Virus record (IMG/VR): IMGVR_UViG_3300006641_000180 | Span: 1-23,780 of that record | DNA: 23,780 nucleotides | Source of the DNA: a virus | Direction: 5' to 3' (one strand) | In this document: piece by piece, positions 1 through 9,071 of the stretch | How the letters are laid out: every line of letters begins with the position of its first letter | Position numbering within the stretch: position 1 is the stretch's first letter | Position numbers and translations under genes: made by a program | Notes under the pieces: generated by a model | What the model was told of the DNA's origin: nothing | What the model saw: the letters and a program-made list of their open reading frames with translations, nothing else | Database searches by the model: none

Positions 1-509
1 GTATACTCTACACCAAGCTCAGGTACAAATTTAACTCCAGCAGTATAAGTAAAGGAACTAGCTCCTGCAACTTTAGTACCTGTTCTAATGTACTTTGCAC
101 CGGATGGATTGTAAGTCCAGCTAACATTGTCGATGCTATACTGTACATCTATACTAGTGCCGTCTTCACCTTTTATTTTAACCCAGGTATATGTAGAAGT
201 ACTTGTACTATCGGCTTGTGTGAAGTCAACATAGGTACCTATCCAAGTACCAACATCTTCGCCATTATTAGCAGTAAAGGTACTACCACCATCATTACTA
301 TACTTAATATGTAGATAGCTGGTTTGGCCGTTAACTACTGTATACTCTACACCAAGCTCAGGTACAAACTTTACACCAGCACCATACGTAAATGTTGTAG
401 CTGGTGGTACTTTAGTACCTGTTCTAATGTACTTTGCACCGGCTGGATTGTAAGTCCAAGTAGCATTATCAACACTGTATTGTACATCTATACTGGTACC
501 GTCTGTACC
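1..509 (-). repeat. Recent 339-bp tandem duplication in the fibre gene, second copy cut by the edge
   Basis: The DNA at 1-170 reappears at 340-509 with few changes; for example, 29 of the first 30 bases agree. The period is 339 bp, or 113 codons, so the frame is kept. Each unit starts at G-(T/E)-DGTSIDVQYS and contains AKYIRTGTKV and KFVPELGVEYT. More copies may follow beyond the left edge. Confidence 0.9.
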
Positions 510-3500
510 CTTGTCACCTTTTTGAGCTAGTACTTGTGGAGTGCTCCAGTCACTACTTTCAATGATATCGGTAGTGCCAGTAGCTGATGCAGTAGCAAAT
601 ACAACCCAAATACTAGTACCATTACTTGCAGCAGGTATTGTTGTACTCCAGCCGCTGACTGCTGGACTTATAGATTTTGAAGAAAATGTATAAGTAATCT
701 CGGCTGCAGGACTAAATGTGGGTGCAATTGTTGTGCTGTCATTTCTAGCATACAGGAATATTGTTGCAGCATTTACACCGTTTTGAGTCAATACAACAGG
801 TGCTGACCATTCTGCGGATCCAATTACATCTGTATCTTCTTTACTTGCCGCAGTTGCTGCTACTACATACAGTGGATTATTACCCGTAGGAATAGTTTTT
901 TGCCAACCGCCAGATAAGCTTTGAGTAGTTATAGTTTTGGAAATAAAACTATACGTTACCTCACCAGGACTATCATTTGCCGGTAGTGCAGCAGCAGAGC
1001 GTTTATAGGCATAAATAATTGCAGAATTAATACCCTGTGTACCATCTCTAGTTTTATTAATAGTTAGTTTTTTATCAAGTGTTATTGTTGAGCCGTCAGG
1101 CTTTGTAACTGTTGCTCTAAAAGTTGCTTCCGCGTTATATTCTGCAGTAAATGTATTTACAGTTATGGCACCGGTGGTGCTATTAATAGATACGTCCATA
1201 GTTGCTGATTCTTCAGCAACAGAAAATGTAACTCCACTGGTTAATACAGTACCACCGCGCAAAACAGTCATTGTTGATGTTGCGTATGGCGAGGTAGTAT
1301 CATATAAAACTCCAGCTTGATTTGCTGGCAGGGTCTGATTTTCATTTGTTAAAAATGCAATATAGGTATCAGAGCCTTCATCTACACTAAATAAAGTTAA
1401 ACTGTCAAAGCTTTCTATATTTTCTGTAGTATTTTTAACTACCGCTTTTATAACTTTAGAAGTACCTGTTTGAAAGGCTGCAACTGTTAGAGTACTCCCA
1501 GACTCTCCTGTTTGTAGTACCCCGTCTATATACCACTCATATACTCTTGTTTCAGGAATATTAACAGCACTAACACTTAATTGAACACTATTGACATTAT
1601 AGCTATTGCTATTACGCTGCTTAATAAATACTTGATTAGTAGTGGTTAAATTAACCAGTGGTGCACTTGCTCCATCTAATACTTTAGTTAATTTAACTGT
1701 TTTAACTATGTTTGTGCTACCAACTATAAACCTTATATCAAAGCTAGAAAATATATCAGTAGGATCGTGTTGTGTAATAGTTACTATGCCGGTAGAACTA
1801 TTTAGACTTATTTTTGTAGGGTTTAATCCCACTATATTTTCAATAGCATAAGTTACGCTAGGGCTTGATAATATTTCTGTGCCCCGAACTACTATAGTAT
1901 TAAAAGTAAGTGGAAAGTTAGCATTATCTGCAGTACCATCACTATCACAAGTTATTACTCTACTAGAGTTGTTTATATCGGCAGCTATTATATCTGTGCC
2001 TTCTTGTAGATAGTATAGTGTAATTTCATCTTCTAGAGTTACTGTTTCTAGCTCACTATTAAGACCTTCAACTATAACTTTATAAGTTTTACTAACACTA
2101 TCTGTAAACTTATTTACTATATAAGTATTATTAGTACTCTCGGCTTGTACTACAGTATTACCTAATTTAAATGTATATGTTTCATTAGTTAGATTAACTG
2201 TACCAGCTATAATACTAATACTGTCTGGTATAGTTGCACTTTCAGGCTGATTTTTTGGTCGTACAAATGCTAATCTAGGAGCGCGTAAATTTAGCTGTGG
2301 TGCTGTTGCACCTGGAACACCTTGCTTAATTTTAGAAATATTCTGACGAACAGTTCTGGTATTTACTACACCTGCAAGACTCTTATATGTTACTGTAAAA
2401 ACAATATTTGCTGTATCAGCTGTCATTGCTGCCGGAGCACCAAAACTAATTATTTTAGTACCGGGATTAATACTTGCAGTACCAACAGTAATGTTTGTGT
2501 TGTCAATAGTAGGAATGCACCAAGTACCAGGCGTAGGTAAACTAGCATTTGAAGTAGGTGTTAGTTTCGTTGTGCCTTCGTACACTTCTATAGAACAAGT
2601 GGCTTCAGCATATTCAGAAGGATCAACTATACCAATATCATCTGCCTGTAATTGAGCATTAGGATTGTCTAAATCAATAGTAATCTCATTTGTACCATTA
2701 TTTAGTCTTATTATAGTATCCTCATCAAATACATCGCCAATTTCAGCTCTGACAATTACATACTTAATTTGTTTACTTATAGCGGCGGCAGCACCTGCAT
2801 TAGCAAATTGATTTTTAGTAATAACAATCTCATTACCAGTTTGGGTAAATGCTACATTGCCAATTAAAGTACCGTCTACCTTATATCCAGTTGCTGTAAA
2901 AGTGCATGTACCAGTTAAATTTGTTAATACTGCAGTTACCTTAACTTGGGGAGTTTCACTTAACTCAGCATTTACATCGTTATATATAAACTCATCTGGT
3001 GTAGTAATAAGCCTAATTTGAGGAGCATCCTGACCAATACCATTAATGATATTCCAGTCGCGCAGAACTTCTTTATCGTTATAAACAGCTTTAAAAGTAA
3101 CTTTAGCGGTGGTTGCAGCACCTGTCCAACCCGTAGCCTGAAATAGACCAGTAGTAGCATTTATTGTTACTTGCAAGCCATTAGTTGCACTACCACTAAC
3201 TATGCTATATACTGGACCATTTCCTGTTACTTCTTCGTTTATACTCCAGACTCTGAAAATTCCAGTTGCGTATTGCCAATCCGGATCTTGACTAGTTTGA
3301 CTTCTCGCTAAATAGTGCGGATCATTTGTAAGTTCACCATATACAGTAGTTAGTTCATCATAGGTAGTTTCTGCCATTTCTGGAGAAATAGTAAATACAT
3401 CGGGTTGAATTTTACTTATGAATGCATATCTAACGTAGTATGTTGTATCAATCGCTAAATCATCTAGATTAATAGAGGAGCCCACCCCGAACTCTATCGG

Positions 3501-3653
3501 AGTGAGCGCTTCCGGATTAAATCCTTGAATAGTACTAATCCAAACCTTTATACCAAGTAAGTCGTCCCGTACATCGTTGGTACGAATACTATCATATCTT
3601 GTAGTATAAAGCAAATGTAGACGTCTTATACCGGGGTATAAAGTAACTGCCAT
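1..3653 (-). CDS. Giant repeat-rich tail fibre or tip protein, 3' end outside the window
   Basis: I translated the minus strand from the ATG at 3653 and found no stop to the left edge, giving at least 1217 codons. AAGGA lies five bases before the ATG and overlaps the stop of the tip fusion, so the two are coupled. The start (MAVTLYPGIRRLHLLYTTRYDS) and the first 110 residues look FN3-like. Further on are at least three Ig/cadherin-like modules marked by NATTG, NSSTG and NSTTG near residues 164, 616 and 822. Two pairs of longer repeats follow, then short collagen-like GDKGTDGT linkers. Almost no Cys and very high Thr/Asn/Ser fit an exposed beta-structured shaft. It probably extends the tip and binds the host surface. 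The receptor-binding end is not in view. Confidence 0.85.
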   Translation of the reverse strand, partial: MAVTLYPGIRRLHLLYTTRYDSIRTNDVRDDLLGIKVWISTIQGFNPEALTPIEFGVGSSINLDDLAIDTTYYVRYAFISKIQPDVFTISPEMAETTYDELTTVYGELTNDPHYLARSQTSQDPDWQYATGIFRVWSINEEVTGNGPVYSIVSGSATNGLQVTINATTGLFQATGWTGAATTAKVTFKAVYNDKEVLRDWNIINGIGQDAPQIRLITTPDEFIYNDVNAELSETPQVKVTAVLTNLTGTCTFTATGYKVDGTLIGNVAFTQTGNEIVITKNQFANAGAAAAISKQIKYVIVRAEIGDVFDEDTIIRLNNGTNEITIDLDNPNAQLQADDIGIVDPSEYAEATCSIEVYEGTTKLTPTSNASLPTPGTWCIPTIDNTNITVGTASINPGTKIISFGAPAAMTADTANIVFTVTYKSLAGVVNTRTVRQNISKIKQGVPGATAPQLNLRAPRLAFVRPKNQPESATIPDSISIIAGTVNLTNETYTFKLGNTVVQAESTNNTYIVNKFTDSVSKTYKVIVEGLNSELETVTLEDEITLYYLQEGTDIIAADINNSSRVITCDSDGTADNANFPLTFNTIVVRGTEILSSPSVTYAIENIVGLNPTKISLNSSTGIVTITQHDPTDIFSSFDIRFIVGSTNIVKTVKLTKVLDGASAPLVNLTTTNQVFIKQRNSNSYNVNSVQLSVSAVNIPETRVYEWYIDGVLQTGESGSTLTVAAFQTGTSKVIKAVVKNTTENIESFDSLTLFSVDEGSDTYIAFLTNENQTLPANQAGVLYDTTSPYATSTMTVLRGGTVLTSGVTFSVAEESATMDVSINSTTGAITVNTFTAEYNAEATFRATVTKPDGSTITLDKKLTINKTRDGTQGINSAIIYAYKRSAAALPANDSPGEVTYSFISKTITTQSLSGGWQKTIPTGNNPLYVVAATAASKEDTDVIGSAEWSAPVVLTQNGVNAATIFLYARNDSTTIAPTFSPAAEITYTFSSKSISPAVSGWSTTIPAASNGTSIWVVFATASATGTTDIIESSDWSTPQVLAQKGDKGTDGTSIDVQYSVDNATWTYNPAGAKYIRTGTKVPPATTFTYGAGVKFVPELGVEYTVVNGQTSYLHIKYSNDGGSTFTANNGEDVGTWIGTYVDFTQADSTSTSTYTWVKIKGEDGTSIDVQYSIDNVSWTYNPSGAKYIRTGTKVAGASSFTYTAGVKFVPELGVEY
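518..1034 (-). repeat. Two tandem protein modules of about 86 residues
   Basis: Residues of about 874-958 and 959-1045 of the fibre protein repeat the same pattern. Each opens with G-(I/V)-N-(S/A)-A and an aromatic strand (IIYAYKRS / TIFLYARN), continues with TYSF / TYTF and GGWQKTIP / SGWSTTIP, and ends with the ATA...D(V/I)I...(E/D)WS-x-P-x-VL-x-Q-(N/K)-G block. They diverge at the DNA level, so the duplication is old. Confidence 0.8.
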
Positions 3654-3662
3654 ATAGTTCCT

Positions 3663-6600
3663 TTAAGTTATTGTTTTAATAACTATAGTTCCAAGTGCGC
3701 TTTGAGCACTGTACTCGTTATTTCTATTTAGCGCTCTGCACGCGACTCTGTAACTAATTCCAGCTTCAGACAATCTTGGTGTAGGCAAATCTAATAAATT
3801 AAATCTGCCTTCAGTAGTACTTCTAACTACTTTAATATTATTAGTATTATTAGGTTCTAAGTCCCAAAAGTCCTCAGTACCTGTATCTTTATAAAGCCTA
3901 TACTCAAAAGTCTGAAAGTCTGCTAGTAGTGCATAAGTTTGTGGTACTCTTGCTACTATATACGTATTGTCTAAATCCATTTCTAATGTAGGTTCTGCCG
4001 GCATTAATCCACTAGCTCCTGCTACAAATATTACACTATCCGTCCATGGGCCAAATATATTGCCAGTTTGATCTGTATATCTAGCGCGCAATTTATACAT
4101 TATATCAGTAGTTAAACCAACAAAAGTATAATTTCCAGTTTCTTTTCTCACAAAAACTGCATTTGCAGGATTGCTGGTACTAAATTGTTCATCAGCACGT
4201 ACCAATTCAAACTGTACCTGTTTAGCATTTGCGGTTAAGCCAGTAGGGTTTGAAAAACTTACTAGTGATGAGGTTTGATATATACCAATGGATATTTGCT
4301 GACTAGTTTCTCTGGTACTCGTAACACTATTAATAATTGGTTTACCAAGTATTGTGCTATCCACAACACCTGTAGTAGCTGTTATATTAGCATTATAAGT
4401 TACATTGGGAAACTCAGTATTTAAATTTAGCGAATATATTTGCTCACTATAGTCCGTTAGTGTTATTCTAGCAGATAAATTACTTGTGGGCTCCACTGCT
4501 AATACAATTAGGTCTTGGGTTTCTTTGTTTAACTCGCCTATAATAAACAAGTTATCAACTTCAAAATTATCACCACTTGTAATGCCAGTACTACAGGTTA
4601 CTTCATCATAGTAACCTGTTTGTGCTACAGCCTGTAGATTTTTATAAATACTGCCAACACCACCAGTACTATTTTTAGTATTAGTTCTTACCAGCACTCG
4701 GTATTGCTTGCCAGTCTCCAAATATATTGATTCGCTTAGTTTTAGTGTATTTCCAGTAATTGCTTTAAGTCTACCACTACCGCTACCCCACATAGGTACA
4801 TCGTGCGTTACTTTTACTAGGTCACCACGATTGCACACTAAATACTCAAAATCAGTATTAATTGTATAAGTTTCAGGGCGTAGTTTTAACTGTGCTAAAT
4901 GCCATTTTGCAAAAAACTTAGCTTGTGCCTGATTAGTAATACCAGGCAACTGTAGTTGTTCGAAAATTTCAGCATTAGTTTCGTTCTTTTGATAGTTATA
5001 TACTATTAGCTCTTTTGTTTGATATGCATCAGATTCGTCCTGTATAGTTACTCTAAATGCATCTGGTATTTTTGGCAGCGTTTTGGTAGATTCAAATCCC
5101 CAACTATTATGTGGTGTAAAATGTTGCACTACATAGTCACGGGGTTTGTCAATTACCACACTCCACTTACCGTCTATAAATATTGGACTTGCCATACCTG
5201 CCGCGCAAACATCCCTTATTGCGTCCATTACACTAGTGGTACTAGTAAGTACGTCATTGTAGGTTAGTTTTGGTCTGCCAGTTGCTGTGTTTGCTGTATT
5301 ACAAAAATTATGCCACTCTTGGAGTTTTTGTAAATCAACTTTTTGAGCCACATCTGTAAGAAAAGTATTACTTTCCAGCTTTGCTACTCTAAATGCATTT
5401 GCTGGATGTGTTAGTATATACAGGAATAGACTGGCAGGATTGTTAGTAGACTTAAAGGCCTCCCACTTTCCTAAAGTATTATTCCAGTCATAGGCTTGTG
5501 TTTGTACCAGTGCATTAACACCATCTACATTACCATTAACTTTGTTACTGCTCTGTACTTGTATAACTGTTCTTGCCAAATTACCTCTAGGCAATTTTTG
5601 TAGAGGTGTGCGCTTGCCGTATGAAGTACAATTTAGTAGTGCTACTTTGTGATACTTTCTATAATCAGTTTGATCTTCAGGGTCGTCGTTGTCTAGCCTT
5701 CTAACTCGTACTTTATATACTGCTTGCTCTAGGCCGCGCAATGAGTGTACATGATTAAAAGGATCTTTGCGCTTGGTATAAATATCATTAGTACCAAAAG
5801 TTATAATAGTGCCTAATGCCTTTAGAGGTGCATCACTACTGCCCTTTTTACTAGTAACTTTGAAAGCCACTGCGCAATTACCTTGCTCACTATTAACAGC
5901 AACTATTCTAACTAGATGAGTGCCTGCTTGTAGTCTCAATCTGCCTGTTGCACTAATTGCCCAACTTTTCTTTGGCAGGTCAAACACCTTGGCACCATCA
6001 ATATAAATCTGAGCCTCATCATCAACAGATGCTTCAAAATAGCAATCGGCAGCATCACTTAGAGTAAAAGATCCACGTAAATCTACACTGTTGGGATTTC
6101 CTGGTAGCCATACGCCATTTTCTTTTAGGAATGGGGCCCATCCCTTATATACCATATTTTGAGCAACAGCTGCTATGCCGCTACCGTCTTGAGTAAGAGG
6201 ACTTACCCTAGTAGCAAAATGAGTATCTGTGGTCATTACTCCATTAGCTGGAATAGCTTGTGGGTAATAAGTTCCACCACTTATTTGTACTAAAACATCT
6301 CCGGTTGCTTGCTCATCGTATCCTGGTGTGCCAACCATTTTAGGTGTAGTGGTAAGCGTAAATCCGCTATAGCCTTGACCGCCTAATCCGGCTAAATGGT
6401 TAATCGTCTCTACGATACCTACTCCGCCCTGTAGACATATAGTGTATAGTTTTACATAGTCAGTCGGTACGTCTGGTAACCGCTTAACATTTTGAGTAAT
6501 ACCTACTACACTTGCTAGACTACTATCTTCAAATAGGGTTCGAAGAGTGGTTGATGGCTCAGCATTTCTATCTTCAGTTGGGTAACCTGGAATTTCTATT

Positions 6601-8174
6601 ATCTCATTTTGCGGAGTTAGACAAATTATATACCACTTATAAAGCTGCATACTAGCCATAGACTCTGAACCGGCAATACTTGGGCCAGTTAAAGTTTTAG
6701 AATATGCTTGTACAGAATTAAATGTAGTAGGATCACTATCGGTACCGCCCGCTTGGTATCTTGGCGTAGAACCAAATTCTTCACCAACTTTTGCTACTTG
6801 TATTTCTACAGTAGCTGTGGTTTCTTCCACACGCCCAGCACCATCTCCACTAGTTTTTATCTTTCGCATACCTTCGGGAAAGGTAAGTACAATATCTATT
6901 CCAGTTGCTGTTTGCAAGAATGTAGCTTCTCGCCAAACATTAGTACCTTCTTGAGCATTATTTACTAACTCACCTTGTTGTGCAAATACTTGCTCTACAT
7001 CTTCTGGATAGCGCTTATTAAATAATTCGGTTTGTGTTGTATCCTCTGCAAATTCGCCTATAAGAGTATATGGTCTTGGTAACCCTTTACTTGTATCAGC
7101 ATCATAGAAAGCTGCTTCTAAGTTAGTTGCACCAACGCAAATATCGTCTACTTGTAGTGGCCCAAATCCCCAAATAATTAATAGATTAAGAATATTGGTA
7201 TCTGTTAGTGTAGTAGTATAGGGAGTAGCTCCCAATAGCCCAGTGTATCGTACTTTTCCAAGTACTATTGGTATAGCTCCAAATCTACTGGCTTGATTAC
7301 TACTGCCATTAAATAGATTGAGTTGATTGGGCTGACCTGGATCTTCCGTTCCAGGCATTCTAACTGGTGCAATAGCATTAACTAAAGCTGAACCTGCTTG
7401 AAAAGTGGCAGCCATAGCAACAGTTGTAACAAATTTTGCAGCTGTTGGTCCAAGTGCCTGTACTGCCTCTAATCCACCTACAAAGTCTCCTACCTGGATT
7501 GAAACGTATAAAACTGCAAGAGTTAGAATAAGTCTAGTTGCATTTCTACCTTGTGCAACTACTCTATAGGCTACTTGTTGTCCATCTTGTAGCGTGGTAG
7601 TTGACCACTGTTCTTTTGGTACAATAATACCATCTACAAGTATAATAATTCTACTACTAATATTTCTGCCAATTTTATACTTTTCATGCAAACTATCTAT
7701 AGCAGTTTGCAGTGTACTACCTGGCTGAACCCAGTCAGTAATAGCGGCAACTTTTAGGGGATGAGGAGCTCCAGTAACTTGTACTAAATTAGTAGTGTAT
7801 TTATAAAATCCCTCAATACGTTTAGACCACTGAGTGCTATTTAGTGATTCTATAACACTGTCTAATCCGTCTCTGCTATGTAAAAAACTATTGTTACCCA
7901 CATAGATGCCTACGTGAGCTGGTTCACCATAAATATTAAAAACACACAAATCGCCTAAATTTGGTGTATCTACTAATTCCCAACCATCTTTATATTGATT
8001 AATAATGGCGCTGAGTTGTTTATCCCAGCTACCATTGTATAGGTCGCTATAGTCGGGTAAGTCTATATTTAGCTCGTGCTTATAGTACAGACGAGCCAAT
8101 CCCCAGCAGTCAACGCCGTTCCAGTCTCTACCATTTTCCTGGTATGGTAAACCAATATACTTATCTATATTCAT
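3663..8174 (-). CDS. Tail-tip fusion: NlpC/P60 peptidase, gpI-like domain and gpJ-like host-specificity protein
   Basis: In 1503 aa this joins parts that lambda encodes as K, I and J. Residues 1-128 are an NlpC/P60 cell-wall peptidase with C23 (DCWG), H87 (AHVGIYVG) and H99 (FLHS) as the likely catalytic set. Residues 130-210 resemble the gpI-type beta-grasp domain, and 213-270 are hydrophobic helices. From about 280 (QPNQLNLFNGSSNQASRFG, IPIVLGKVRYTG) the gpJ-type hub follows, with a PA14-like insertion at about 660-775 (CYFEASVDDEAQIYIDG) and the conserved NRGDLVKVTHDVPMWG near 1115-1130. Two FN3-like modules occupy about 1240-1500. It should form the central tip, cut peptidoglycan and anchor the fibre. 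The stop overlaps the ribosome binding site of the next gene. Confidence 0.9.
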   Translation of the reverse strand: MNIDKYIGLPYQENGRDWNGVDCWGLARLYYKHELNIDLPDYSDLYNGSWDKQLSAIINQYKDGWELVDTPNLGDLCVFNIYGEPAHVGIYVGNNSFLHSRDGLDSVIESLNSTQWSKRIEGFYKYTTNLVQVTGAPHPLKVAAITDWVQPGSTLQTAIDSLHEKYKIGRNISSRIIILVDGIIVPKEQWSTTTLQDGQQVAYRVVAQGRNATRLILTLAVLYVSIQVGDFVGGLEAVQALGPTAAKFVTTVAMAATFQAGSALVNAIAPVRMPGTEDPGQPNQLNLFNGSSNQASRFGAIPIVLGKVRYTGLLGATPYTTTLTDTNILNLLIIWGFGPLQVDDICVGATNLEAAFYDADTSKGLPRPYTLIGEFAEDTTQTELFNKRYPEDVEQVFAQQGELVNNAQEGTNVWREATFLQTATGIDIVLTFPEGMRKIKTSGDGAGRVEETTATVEIQVAKVGEEFGSTPRYQAGGTDSDPTTFNSVQAYSKTLTGPSIAGSESMASMQLYKWYIICLTPQNEIIEIPGYPTEDRNAEPSTTLRTLFEDSSLASVVGITQNVKRLPDVPTDYVKLYTICLQGGVGIVETINHLAGLGGQGYSGFTLTTTPKMVGTPGYDEQATGDVLVQISGGTYYPQAIPANGVMTTDTHFATRVSPLTQDGSGIAAVAQNMVYKGWAPFLKENGVWLPGNPNSVDLRGSFTLSDAADCYFEASVDDEAQIYIDGAKVFDLPKKSWAISATGRLRLQAGTHLVRIVAVNSEQGNCAVAFKVTSKKGSSDAPLKALGTIITFGTNDIYTKRKDPFNHVHSLRGLEQAVYKVRVRRLDNDDPEDQTDYRKYHKVALLNCTSYGKRTPLQKLPRGNLARTVIQVQSSNKVNGNVDGVNALVQTQAYDWNNTLGKWEAFKSTNNPASLFLYILTHPANAFRVAKLESNTFLTDVAQKVDLQKLQEWHNFCNTANTATGRPKLTYNDVLTSTTSVMDAIRDVCAAGMASPIFIDGKWSVVIDKPRDYVVQHFTPHNSWGFESTKTLPKIPDAFRVTIQDESDAYQTKELIVYNYQKNETNAEIFEQLQLPGITNQAQAKFFAKWHLAQLKLRPETYTINTDFEYLVCNRGDLVKVTHDVPMWGSGSGRLKAITGNTLKLSESIYLETGKQYRVLVRTNTKNSTGGVGSIYKNLQAVAQTGYYDEVTCSTGITSGDNFEVDNLFIIGELNKETQDLIVLAVEPTSNLSARITLTDYSEQIYSLNLNTEFPNVTYNANITATTGVVDSTILGKPIINSVTSTRETSQQISIGIYQTSSLVSFSNPTGLTANAKQVQFELVRADEQFSTSNPANAVFVRKETGNYTFVGLTTDIMYKLRARYTDQTGNIFGPWTDSVIFVAGASGLMPAEPTLEMDLDNTYIVARVPQTYALLADFQTFEYRLYKDTGTEDFWDLEPNNTNNIKVVRSTTEGRFNLLDLPTPRLSEAGISYRVACRALNRNNEYSAQSALGTIVIKTIT

Positions 8175-8701
8175 CAGAATAACCCTGGAAAGTAATTGGG
8201 TGTAAAATTATAGCAAGGAAAAGGTTCTCTGCCAAAATCTATCATTTCTAGCTGCAAGCTAATACTTTCTGCATTATAAGTTGCAGATGTAATATAAAAC
8301 CCCGGAAAGCTGGCTTCTACAGTATTAGGGGCACTTGCTAATATTAGTTCTAATGTTACTTGCGTTGGATTGGTTAGTTGTGTACGAACTAGTTGAATAC
8401 CTTCTTTTGTAACATAGTTTAAAGTTAAACTGCATCTTCCAACTCCGGATTCTTCTTCACTAGGCAAACTTATCTCTAGCGGTAGAAAAAGATAATCATT
8501 ACCACGACTAGTTACACCGTACACAACATCTTCATCTGTAGTTAAATTAGCAAGTCGCCCAACAAAGCCATCCGCCAGTCTAACTGGTGCACTTGGATTT
8601 GCTGGGTTTTGTATTGTTAATAAAGTAATAAGCTGTTCATCTGTTTCCGTAGAGAACATTGCTTTGATAGCTTGTGGACTAAGTGTAACTAATCTGCTCA
8701 T
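8174..8701 (-). CDS. Minor tail protein of the DUF1833 / lambda gpL-like group
   Basis: This 175-aa protein sits between the gpM-like gene and the tip fusion, in the slot of lambda gpL. Its end, IDFGREPFPCYNFTPNYFPGLF, matches the signature EPFP-x-FTP-x-FPGLF of DUF1833 tail proteins. The N-terminal part has LLTIQNPANPSAPVRLADGF. lambda gpL binds an iron-sulfur cluster through several Cys, but here I count only two Cys (in GRCSL and PFPCY), so a cluster is unlikely. The stop TGA and the next ATG share one base (TGATG), which suggests translational coupling with the tip protein. Confidence 0.82.
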   Translation of the reverse strand: MSRLVTLSPQAIKAMFSTETDEQLITLLTIQNPANPSAPVRLADGFVGRLANLTTDEDVVYGVTSRGNDYLFLPLEISLPSEEESGVGRCSLTLNYVTKEGIQLVRTQLTNPTQVTLELILASAPNTVEASFPGFYITSATYNAESISLQLEMIDFGREPFPCYNFTPNYFPGLF

Positions 8702-9066
8702 GGTAGTATTTCAAAATTTATTTGTGTTTGCCAGTATCCTGGTGCTAAGTATTGCAGCTGAAAGAACTCGCCGTCACCTTGCGGAACGATTCTGACTTCC
8801 ACAGTACTTTTAGTACGAGGGTGTAAAAAGTTAAATCGCTTAGTGCCACGAATAGTATCTTTAACAAAAGTTTCTAACATTTCAGCGTGCTGATCTGTCA
8901 TTATAAAACTTAATTGCATAGTACTTGGTCTACGCCCACGTACTCGCTGTTTAGCAGGACCTGCGTCAGTAGAGGATCTTATAATATTGATCCCTACTGA
9001 CTCAGTAAATCCTTTTTGTGGTACTTGTGGAAAGTTATTGCTACTAGGCCAGCTTGATATTGCCAT
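8698..9066 (-). CDS. Distal minor tail protein, lambda gpM-like (inferred)
   Basis: This 122-aa protein comes right after the tape measure, where lambda encodes gpM, the distal tail component that seats the tip. It is beta-rich with the motif pattern FTMTD-like FIMTDQHAEMLETFVKD and FLHPRTKSTVEVRIVPQ, and it ends PGYWQTQINFEILP, which is frequent in this position. The assignment is by context and general sequence style. The start at 9066 has AAGGAG nine bases upstream. Another ATG four bases earlier is in a different frame. It overlaps the next start by four bases (ATGA). Confidence 0.68.
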   Translation of the reverse strand: MAISSWPSSNNFPQVPQKGFTESVGINIIRSSTDAGPAKQRVRGRRPSTMQLSFIMTDQHAEMLETFVKDTIRGTKRFNFLHPRTKSTVEVRIVPQGDGEFFQLQYLAPGYWQTQINFEILP

Positions 9067-9071
9067 ACATA

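Noticed and set aside
2972-3160. A 62-codon minus-strand frame inside the fibre gene
   Set aside because: It is in a different frame from the continuous fibre frame and has no ribosome binding site.
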